From: Xanthomonas hyacinthi
GTDB lineage: Bacteria > Pseudomonadota > Gammaproteobacteria > Xanthomonadales > Xanthomonadaceae
NCBI RefSeq assembly: GCF_009769165.1
Contig: NZ_CP043476.1
Coordinates: forward strand, 1,178,001-1,242,000
DNA: 64,000 bases
Reading direction: 5' to 3'
Numbering within the stretch: position 1 is the stretch's first letter; every line of letters starts with the position of its first letter. Under the pieces are notes generated by a model. The model had not been told where the DNA came from. It did not search any database and saw nothing but the letters and a program-made list of their open reading frames with translations. Both the position numbers and the translations under genes were made by a program. Of the stretch, positions 57,918 through 64,000 are shown piece after piece.

Positions 57918-59103
57918 GGGAATGCCTGATCTACCAGCCGTAGCCGAGGTTCCCCTGCTCGCAACACGGAGGCAGGGCAACATCTCGTAGGTTTTACATC
58001 CAATCGCCCGCGTTTTGTCCCGCACCCCGCCTTTGGGCGGTCCGCAGGCGCACCCCTCCTATGCCACCGGCAGCAATGTCCTGCGCGCCCTCCACAGATT
58101 GACCAACGCGAACAGCGTCGTCACCTGCGCCGCGTTCTTGGCCAGGCCCTTGTAGCGCACCTTGACGTAGCCAAACTGCCGCTTGAGTACCCCGAACGGA
58201 TGTTCCACCGCCGCCCGGATCGAAGCCTTGGCCCGTTCCAGTTCCTCGGTGATTGCGCGCATCCCCGGGTGCGCGATCGCCTTCACCTTGCTGCGCTTCT
58301 CTGCAACCCAGAAGGTGCGTCCGTCGGCCGGCGCATACGTCGCCGCCCCCGCATAGCCCGCGTCGGCGAACACATGCTGCTCCTGGCCATGCAGCAGATG
58401 CGCCGTCTGGGTCACGTCGGCCACGTTGGCCGCCGTGCTCACCACGTGGTGCACCAGTCCCGTGCGCTGGTCCACCCCGATGTGCGCCTTCATTCCGAAG
58501 TACCACTGCTTGCCTTTCCGGGTCTGGTGCATCTGCCCATCGCGCGAGCGCGCCTTGTTCTTCGTCGACGGCGCCGCGGCGATGATCGTTGCGTCCACCA
58601 TCGTCCCCGACGACAGCCGCAGGCCGTGCTCGCGCAAGTGAGCATTGATCGCTGCAAACAGCTGTTCGGCCAATCCGTGCTTCTCCAGCAGATGCCGGAA
58701 CTTGCATACTGTCGTCTCGTCCGGCGCCGCTTCGCGCCCCAGGTCGATCCCCACGAACCGCCGCATCGCCGGCACGTCGTACAGCGCCTCTTCCACCGCC
58801 GGATCGCTCAGCGCATACCACTGCTGCAGAAAATGGATCCGCAGCATCCGCTCCAGCCCCACCGGCGGACGGCCGCCGCTCGCTCCTACCTTCGGATAGA
58901 ACGGCGCGATGCACGCGCACAGCGGCGCCCACGGCACCACCTGATCCATCTGCGACAGGAACACGTCGCGCCGCGTCGGCTTGCGGTGCACATCGAAGCT
59001 GGCATCGTGCTGCAGCGACAGGGTCATCTGGGTTCGAGACATGGCAATCACCGGGGGGAGGGGGGAGCTGATGACTTGGACCATCAGCAAAATCAGAGGT
59101 TCC
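57918..59103 (-). mobile_element. IS5-family insertion sequence (about 1186 bp)
   Basis: The transposase gene is flanked by imperfect terminal inverted repeats: left end GGGAATGCCTGAT (57,918 on) and, reading inward from the right end, GGAACCTCTGAT (59,103 back). The flanking bases are TTA on both sides (57,915-57,917 and 59,104-59,106), a plausible 3-bp target duplication as made by IS5-group elements. The ends were found by eye and could be off by one or two bases. It lies between the phasin terminator and the decayed DUF2285 gene, so it may mark the left edge of an island. Confidence 0.75.
58059..59042 (-). CDS. IS5-family transposase
   Basis: 327 residues from the ATG at 59,042 (MSRTQMTLSLQHD). 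The N-terminal helix-turn-helix region contains RPPVGLERMLRIHFLQQWYALSD, the DUF772 segment of IS5 transposases. The DDE catalytic site is in the SGTMVDATIIAAAPST (first D), VFADAGYAGA (second D) and RAAVEHPFGVLKRQFG (E) motifs, with the Y-(2)-R-(3)-E-like spacing around the glutamate. No frameshift is present, so the element could still be active. Confidence 0.92.
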   Translation of the reverse strand: MSRTQMTLSLQHDASFDVHRKPTRRDVFLSQMDQVVPWAPLCACIAPFYPKVGASGGRPPVGLERMLRIHFLQQWYALSDPAVEEALYDVPAMRRFVGIDLGREAAPDETTVCKFRHLLEKHGLAEQLFAAINAHLREHGLRLSSGTMVDATIIAAAPSTKNKARSRDGQMHQTRKGKQWYFGMKAHIGVDQRTGLVHHVVSTAANVADVTQTAHLLHGQEQHVFADAGYAGAATYAPADGRTFWVAEKRSKVKAIAHPGMRAITEELERAKASIRAAVEHPFGVLKRQFGYVKVRYKGLAKNAAQVTTLFALVNLWRARRTLLPVA

Positions 59104-59106
59104 TTA

Positions 59107-59650
59107 GGCGAGTTCCCCGATACCGACGCCGTGGTTCGGCTCTACCCGGATACCGACCCGCCACCCGATACGTTGGCCTTCGCGTTCTGGCGCATTCCTG
59201 GACAAGAAGCAGCTGTTCCACGATGGCAAGCACCTGGTGCTGGCCAGGCGGGTGCCTGCGCTTCGCGCTGGCATCCGCCTGAGCGATGGCAGGCTTACGC
59301 CTATGCCATCCGCGCCTGCGCCGCACCTTGCGTCCGCTACCAGGCACTGGCGGCCGAGCTGGGCAAGCGGGCCGCCGCTGGCGATGCCGTGCCTGTGGCG
59401 ACGGCCCGGCCGCGCCCGCCACCGTCTGCACTGCTGGAGTTGAACACGCTCCAGGCGCTCGACGGCACCCTGGCGGGTGCGTCCTTGCGCGAAGTGGCTG
59501 AAGGGCTGTTCGGCGCCGGTGTGGTCGCGGCCGACTGGTACGCCGATAGCGCCCTGCGTGCCCGCGTGCGACGGCTGGTGCGCCGTGGCGATGCACTGAT
59601 GCGCAGCAGCGGCTACCGCCGCCTGGCGCAGCTTCCGCCATGCGCGTTGC
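59107..59650 (+). pseudogene. DUF2285-domain gene, decayed (two frameshifts, 5' part removed by IS)
   Basis: A reading frame that carries DUF2285 sequence is split in two places. The first part (YPDTDPPPDTLAFAFWRIPG) is followed in a different frame by FLDKKQLFHDGKHLVLARR, and then back in the first frame by ALDGTLAGASLREVAEGLFG and the R-x-R-V-R-R-L-V-R-R-G-D tail (59,455-59,640). The DUF2285 motif D-G-x-L-A-G-A-S/T-x-R-E-I/V-A-x-x-L-F-G is intact. This domain is typical of integrative conjugative elements of the ICE/Tn4371 type. The 5' end is cut off at the IS right end. The frame continues open to the LysR gene and does not indicate a long protein. Confidence 0.75.
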
Positions 59651-59813
59651 GCTGGGGGGGGATGTTTCGCGTCCCCTGCACATCGTCCCTGAGCAAGAAG
59701 CCTTGCTTTCTTGAGACTGCCTCCATCCGGCCGCGTGGTGCGGCCGGGCTTGATGAAGGTACATCCCATGCGACCTGCTCCCTTGCGGCCTGCCGCCGCT
59801 GCTGTCGCTGCGG

Positions 59814-60069
59814 ACGAGCCTCGACCGCACGCTGCAACGCGAGGCCGGCGAAGATGGCCGGGGCAGATCGAACGCTTCAACGAACCGCGGCTGCAACGCC
59901 AGCGCCTGCCGCTGATCGGCCGCCTGCAACGCTTGCAGCGCCTGGGTTTGGCCGACGAGACGCAGCCCGGCACCTGGGCCGTCCATGTGGATGCCGAGAA
60001 AACTTGCGCGCCCTGGGCGAGCGTGGCGACATCAGACATCATCCGCACCATGCAGCGAGCCATACAACC
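59814..60069 (+). pseudogene. Relaxase (DUF3363-type) C-terminal remnant with at least three frameshifts
   Basis: The pieces, in order but in different frames, are TSLDRTLQREAGEDGRG, then GQIERFNEPRLQRQRLPLIG followed by RLQRLQRLGLADETQPGTW, then ENLRALGERGDI, then DIIRTMQRAIQ. These match the DUF3363 region of VirD2/TraI-like relaxases (R-T-L...R-L-Q-R-L-x-x-L-G-L-A...W...L-R-A-L-G-E-R-G-D-I-I-R). The two halves of the final motif are separated by a 7-base duplication (gacatca). The DNA-cutting N-terminal domain is absent. It cannot be functional. Confidence 0.8.
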
Positions 60070-60252
60070 GTGCAAGCTGGCGGTGTTCCCGTCCGCCGAA
60101 CGGATGTTTCCAATGGCTTTAAAATGCCTAATTGGCCGAAAAACACGACTATCGCAGCTGTTGCACGTTATACACAAATTACGGATAACTCCCGCACATC
60201 CCTGGAATCCAGTCCAGATATGGCCTCAAGCAATCGCAATGGAGCAAGCGTA

Positions 60253-61155
60253 ATGGACACATTCAGAAGCCTTAAAGTTTTCCGCGAAGTCGTGGAAATG
60301 AATTCCTTCAACGGTGCGGCAAAGCGAATCGGCATATCAACAGCAATGGTAAGCAAGCATATTGCACATCTGGAAGCAACCCAGCGAACAAGGCTTCTTA
60401 ATCGAACGAGCCGCAGCATTAGTCTGACTGATTCAGGGAGACTGTACTACAAGAGCTGCCGTGAGGCTCTGGATATCCTGGAGGAAGCCGAAGCAATACT
60501 AGGGCACCACAATGGCACAGCCAGTGGAACTCTGCGTGTCACCGCTCCTCAATGGTTCTCCAATCCCGAGTTTGCCCGCCTGCTCATGGATTATCAGGAA
60601 ACTTACCCAAAGGTCGATGTTGAACTTATGCTGGACAATCAGAGGCTGGACTTGGTGACTGGACGCTACGACCTTGCACTTCGCGTCACCGATAAACCAT
60701 CCCCTTCATTAATAGTTCGGCCACTTGCGAACATAAACTTCATACTCGTTGGATCACCCGACTACTTCGCCAAGACCGGGCGCCCCACCTCAACGCAGGA
60801 CTTGAATTCGCACAACCTTATCTTGCCCGTTCTCACCGAAGTAGAAGGTCTCGAAGTGCGTAAAGATCAGGAGGCAGATAACCTAGGTGCCGGTCGGCTG
60901 CTTCGGACTAATGATACTACGTTGATGCTACAGCTAGCCTGGGCTGGTTTCGGAATGGCCTATGTGCCGCATTGGTTGGCAACCCGCGAGTTACAGTCGG
61001 GAAGACTAGAATTAGCCATTGATAATAGTGCGTCGTTCTCTCGAACTCTTTACGTCGTTTACAAAAATCGAAATTTTTTAGCGCCAAAAATTCGTACATT
61101 CATCGATTTTATGGCCGCAAGATTAAGCAACATCGGGTTACCCCGGTCAGCTTGA
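60253..61155 (+). CDS. LysR-type transcriptional regulator (cargo region)
   Basis: 300 residues. The start giving MDTFRSLKVFREVVEMNSFN is the canonical LysR N-terminus; an ATG 11 codons earlier is possible. The winged helix-turn-helix region is NGAAKRIGISTAMVSKHIAHLEATQRTRLLNRTSRSISLTDSG (in parts), and the effector-binding domain follows from residue 90 (GTLRVTAPQWFSNPEFARLL). It resembles the DNA-binding regulators of the AaeR/DsdC group. The gene has near 50% GC, far below its neighbours (about 68%), so it is a recent acquisition. Its target may be the MFS gene at 62,115, 960 bases away. Confidence 0.9.
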   Translation: MDTFRSLKVFREVVEMNSFNGAAKRIGISTAMVSKHIAHLEATQRTRLLNRTSRSISLTDSGRLYYKSCREALDILEEAEAILGHHNGTASGTLRVTAPQWFSNPEFARLLMDYQETYPKVDVELMLDNQRLDLVTGRYDLALRVTDKPSPSLIVRPLANINFILVGSPDYFAKTGRPTSTQDLNSHNLILPVLTEVEGLEVRKDQEADNLGAGRLLRTNDTTLMLQLAWAGFGMAYVPHWLATRELQSGRLELAIDNSASFSRTLYVVYKNRNFLAPKIRTFIDFMAARLSNIGLPRSA

Positions 61156-61725
61156 GGATATTAATGGCACCCGGGCTGTCGGACTGATTTGACTCTAAAT
61201 CATGCTTGGCCCGCCAATGCGCGGAGCGTCGGCGCCATCGAGTGCGGACAGATCCATGGCGCGCACCATGCCACGCTTACGCCTCCTCTACTCACATGGC
61301 TCATACGGCGATGGCGAGATGGACGAACGCTGCCAAACCACACTCCACGCCCGAGCATAGCCAGACGAACTGCTCGGCGCTCTTGGTCCAGCGGCACAAG
61401 TCCGTCGGGGACTGTGACGAGAGCCACTAGGCACCGATTCTCAGCACGTGACGGCGTCCAGCCTTCCATTCCTGAGCAACTGAAGGGGCCAGCGCTCTTG
61501 GACGCAACATTTCCTATCAGTTAACGCACGGTTTCTTTAATGGCTGTTTATTAGATTGAACCTCTCGCCTAGTATGAACATCCTTGAATTCTAGCTTCAT
61601 TTTCTCTTAGAGTGGATTTGTCAAAATCGCTTGATCTTGTCGGAAACAGCCATCTGAAAAAGCAAGAATCTTGCGAGGGTAGTTATTGGATATGCCAGTC
61701 GATGATCAAAAAGTCAGGAATGAAC
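61156..61725. other. 570-bp region between LysR and HAD fragment without a supported gene
   Basis: The first 350 bases are GC-rich with no family signal in any frame; the last 200 are AT-rich (ttaacgcacggtttctttaatggctgtttattagattg) and could hold a promoter for the genes to the right. Its first half may be a remnant of an older insertion; none was recognised. Confidence 0.5.
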
Positions 61726-61947
61726 ATGTCAGATGTGACTCGTAATCCAACTCTTCCGCCAATCGGCCCAGAAGGGCGCAAGGCGGCATTCTTCGACCTC
61801 GATCGTACCATCCTTGATATGCATACGATGATCCTGTTCGCTCGATACTTGCAAAATAAACGAGTCGTCAGCGAAAAAAATATCTGCAATGCTAAGTGCG
61901 GAGAGAAGAGGAACCGGCCGTGCGCACAGCAACAGCATTTTCTTTGA
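61726..61947 (+). pseudogene. HAD-IB-like hydrolase, 5' fragment
   Basis: MSDVTRNPTLPPIGPEGRKAAFFDLDRTILDMHTMILFARYLQNKR-type sequence in one frame carries the HAD nucleophile motif FFDLDRTIL (family D-x-D-x-T). After about 50 residues the family match is lost (from VSEKNICNAKC) and the frame ends at 61,947. A complete HAD-IB protein would be about 220 residues with motifs II-IV, none of which follow. It is therefore a truncated gene, broken at about 61,880. Confidence 0.7.
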
Positions 61948-62232
61948 GATTCCAATCAAGTTTACCGGAGAGTTCACTGGTACTTTCAAGTCAGTTCAAG
62001 GAGAAGGCAGCCAATGGACTACACAGCCATGGATATATACAGACCGACTGGTGGACTTATCGTCGAAAGCTGGCATCTGGAAGACGACTTATCTTTTAAT
62101 GCTCAACTCGCCTTATGCTCAACTCGGTGCTCTCAATGCAAAGCAACAAATCAAACAACTCGCATTTATTTAATGAGTCACGACGCCTGCCCGTATTCGC
62201 GCTCCTGGCTCTCGCGGCCTCCACTTTTATAA
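61937..62232 (+). pseudogene. SnoaL-like (polyketide cyclase/ester-cyclase) C-terminal remnant, frameshifted
   Basis: Frame A (61,937 on) reads IPIKFTGEFTGTFKSVQGEG, and frame B (62,014-62,232) reads DYTAMDIYRPTGGLIVESWHLEDDLSFNAQL. Together they match the last third of the SnoaL-like family (G-x-F-x-G-x-F...A-M-D-I-Y-R...G-x-I-V-E-x-W). The switch between frames is at about 62,005. The 5' half of the gene is missing; it fuses directly to the HAD fragment. The start region of the MFS gene lies inside it, so the MFS gene reads from sequence that was once inside this gene. Confidence 0.7.
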
Positions 62233-63320
62233 CGATCCTAACGGAGACATTACCAGCAGGCTTACTTCTGCGGATTAGCGCTGATCTCAAAATCTCGGAA
62301 GCAATGACTGGGCAGTTGGTTACTGCCTATGCCATCGGCTCCCTTATTGCGGCCATACCATTAAGTGTAGCAACACGCGGCTGGAATCGGCGCCCGCTGC
62401 TTATACTCACGATTGCAGGCTTCGCAGTTATAAATCTAGCTACCGCATGGTCGAGTAACTATTGGTTTACACTATTTGTACGTTTTCTCGCTGGTATGAG
62501 CTCCGGTCTTCTATGGAGTATCGTGGGAGGCTATGCGGCCCGTTTGGTGCCAGACGACCTTAAGGGTCGTGCGATTGCCATCGCGATGGTGGGAACGCCT
62601 CTTGCCCTTTCCCTCGGACTACCTGCCAGTACGTTTCTCGGCGAAATTCTGGATTGGCGAACTGTCTTCGTGGTGATGTCCGTCGCCAGCGTTTTGCTGA
62701 TTGTTTGGATACGCTGGAACATGCCGGATTTGCCTGGGCAAGACGTTCGAACCAAGCTGACATTGGGGCGCGTGTTCGCTTTGCCTGGAATGAAGGCGAT
62801 CCTGCTGACATTGACCGTTTTCATTCTTGCCCACAATATTCTATATACTTATATAGGCCCTTTTGTGGTTCCGTCAGGCCTGGGAGGCGAGTTAAGTAGA
62901 GTATTGCTTATATTTGGCATAACCTCCTTGATTGGCATTGCGATTGTTGGAAGCAACATTGACAGACATCTTCGGCGCCTTATGCTTATTAGTGTCGCCT
63001 TATTTATCGTGGCAGCGTTGGCCCTGGTATTGGGCATCGAGAATCGGTTGATTATTTATTCGGCGGTTGCCGTATGGGGGTTAGGGTACGGAGGCTCCGC
63101 TACGCTTTTTCAGACGGCGACAGCGCATACGTCAGGATCTGACATCGACGTGGCTCAAGCTATGACGGTGGTGGCATGGAACCTTTCGATAAGCGGAGGT
63201 GGCATCGCGGGAGGTCTGCTTCTGGCCTATGGCCCGCGTGCGCTTCCATTTGCTGTCGTCCCCCTCCTCTTGATTGCGCTCGTGACAGTATGGGAGTCCT
63301 CTAGCCACGGCTTCAGGTAG
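62115..63320 (+). CDS. MFS transporter (AraJ/chloramphenicol-efflux-like, 12 TM)
   Basis: 401 residues; an ATG seven codons on (62,136) is a possible start. Twelve predicted membrane segments; the loop 2-3 motif reads VATRGWNRRPLLILT (MFS motif A-like, G-x-x-x-D/N-R-x-G/R-R-R). LLRISADLKISEAMTGQLVTAYAIG is the usual first-half motif of the drug/sugar efflux (DHA1) group. It could export a small hydrophobic or sugar-derived compound; substrate unknown. The gene is about 50% GC. The first LysR gene upstream is likely its regulator, although the two are separated by broken genes. Confidence 0.85.
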   Translation: MLNSVLSMQSNKSNNSHLFNESRRLPVFALLALAASTFITILTETLPAGLLLRISADLKISEAMTGQLVTAYAIGSLIAAIPLSVATRGWNRRPLLILTIAGFAVINLATAWSSNYWFTLFVRFLAGMSSGLLWSIVGGYAARLVPDDLKGRAIAIAMVGTPLALSLGLPASTFLGEILDWRTVFVVMSVASVLLIVWIRWNMPDLPGQDVRTKLTLGRVFALPGMKAILLTLTVFILAHNILYTYIGPFVVPSGLGGELSRVLLIFGITSLIGIAIVGSNIDRHLRRLMLISVALFIVAALALVLGIENRLIIYSAVAVWGLGYGGSATLFQTATAHTSGSDIDVAQAMTVVAWNLSISGGGIAGGLLLAYGPRALPFAVVPLLLIALVTVWESSSHGFR

Positions 63321-63432
63321 CAATATTTTATATGCTGTAGTAACTGCTTTATCTCTCGGCGATTAGCCATGTGAGGTATATGGCTAGCATTATCATCAGT
63401 TCTTCAGCTCAGGCGGAATGCATGAGGGCTCT

Positions 63433-63835
63433 ATGGCATTACGCCATCTTCGGTGCTTTCTGGCTGTGGCTGGAGACCTCCATTTTGCGCGCGCAGCCGA
63501 GCGGCTGCACATCGACCAGTCGCCGCTGTCGCGCTCGATCAAGGAGTTGGAAGAACACTTGGGTTCACCGCTGTTTGCACGCACCACACGAAGCACCCGA
63601 TTGACTCGATCTGGCAAGATTCTTTGGAGCATGTGCCCATATTTTTTTTTCTCTTGCTTGAGCAAGCTCGCGCCAGTGTCGAGGCGGCAGCAACCGGTTA
63701 CCAAGAGCAGCTCCACATCGTCCTGTCCGATGGCATCACAGCGGCGCGCCTTCCCACGTTGATGGCGCGGTGTCGACAGCAAGACCCTGAAATCGCCATC
63801 CACTTCGATGAGGTTCCGCTGGCGCAGCAGATCAA
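63433..63835 (+). pseudogene. LysR-family regulator (TraR-like), frameshifted
   Basis: The N-terminal MALRHLRCFLAVAGDLHFAR and AAERLHIDQSPLSRSIKELE segments are a typical LysR helix-turn-helix, ending TRLTRSGKI. The frame then shifts at about 63,622 and continues as DSLEHVPIFFFLLLEQARAS, TGYQEQLHIVLSDG and FDEVPLAQQIK, the start of the co-inducer domain. The alignment breaks at 63,833. A run of nine T bases lies inside the second part. Its position directly before a TraG fragment matches the LysR gene traR of Tn4371-type ICEs. Confidence 0.75.
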
Positions 63836-63910
63836 GGTCGGGGCGTGCTGTTCGGGCAGATCGCCATGGTGTTCGGCATCGTGATCGCCGGTGTGTGGAG
63901 AGCCAGATAA
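63836..63910 (+). pseudogene. TraG/VirD4 coupling protein, N-terminal fragment
   Basis: The frame GRGVLFGQIAMVFGIVIAG, then VWRAR and a stop codon, resembles the N-terminal membrane segment of VirD4/TraG coupling proteins of the Tn4371 type (family start G-V-L-F-G-Q-I). The fragment begins inside the LysR reading sequence without its own start codon. The final 90 bases of the window (63,911-64,000) show no supported gene; the remainder of TraG, if any, is outside or lost. Confidence 0.65.
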
Positions 63911-64000
63911 TCTGTCCTCGCAACAGGCGTCGGCGAGCACTGGCTCGGCCGTAAGGGTGGACGGTGGGGTGCTGCGCGCCGTGGTGTGATGCTCCACCAC

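Noticed and set aside
59653..59661. A run of eight or nine G bases as a possible phase-variation tract.
   Set aside because: It lies between two broken genes, so a change in length would have no effect on an intact product.
58981..61155. A 724-codon open frame (+) running from the IS through the DUF2285 remnant to the end of the LysR gene.
   Set aside because: It joins antisense IS sequence, a frameshifted DUF2285 piece and a normal LysR protein by chance; LysR begins canonically at MDTFRSLKVF.

Overview
The window reads as a high-GC gammaproteobacterial chromosome of the Xanthomonas type. The evidence is the xanA-xanB pair beside rmlBACD, and a lipopolysaccharide (LPS) O-antigen locus bracketed by etfBA on one side and metB-cystathionine beta-synthase on the other, which is the classical Xanthomonas position. 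The species cannot be fixed from the sequence alone.

Layout. 1-16 kb holds housekeeping and envelope genes: the start of pssA, a DUF4124 protein, proS, an H-NS-like protein with a histone-H1-like tail, a ThrE-type exporter, a Mla-type lipid transport operon (permease with STAS domain, ATPase, MCE protein, auxiliary lipoprotein), an AlkB-like dioxygenase, ETF-ubiquinone oxidoreductase, a 943-residue RgpF/HAD protein, a lipoprotein and the two CoA-transferase subunits. 16-25 kb makes sugar nucleotides (xanA, xanB, and rmlBACD on the opposite strand) and then etfBA. 24.8-41.8 kb is the LPS locus, in two converging arms. The left arm (+) is a tightly overlapping SDR / GT2 / GtrA / FAD-oxidoreductase / polytopic-membrane-protein operon, a plausible route for moving a lipid-linked sugar to the periplasm. 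The right arm (-) runs from metB through a glycosyltransferase, wzm, wzt, a WbdD-like methyltransferase-kinase-coiled-coil protein, two GT4 enzymes, gmd and rmd. Together these predict an ABC-transporter-exported, D-rhamnose-containing O-polysaccharide that is end-capped by the WbdD-like protein.

41.8-57.8 kb returns to core genes: transsulfuration, a DUF465 protein, a DUF4398/OmpA-like pair, pilU, maiA and fumarylacetoacetate hydrolase, rhlE, a TonB receptor with an M28 peptidase, queD, and a phasin with two PhaR-like operators.

57.9-64 kb is an accessory island in decay. It holds an IS5-family element, frameshifted DUF2285 and DUF3363-relaxase remnants, an AT-richer LysR regulator, broken HAD and SnoaL-like genes, an intact MFS transporter, and a broken LysR (TraR-like) fused to a short TraG/VirD4 fragment. 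The order matches a Tn4371-like integrative conjugative element whose transfer genes have decayed while its cargo remains.

No tRNA, rRNA or CRISPR array was seen. Positions of sites were read by eye from the sequence; family assignments come from motif recognition, not database searches.
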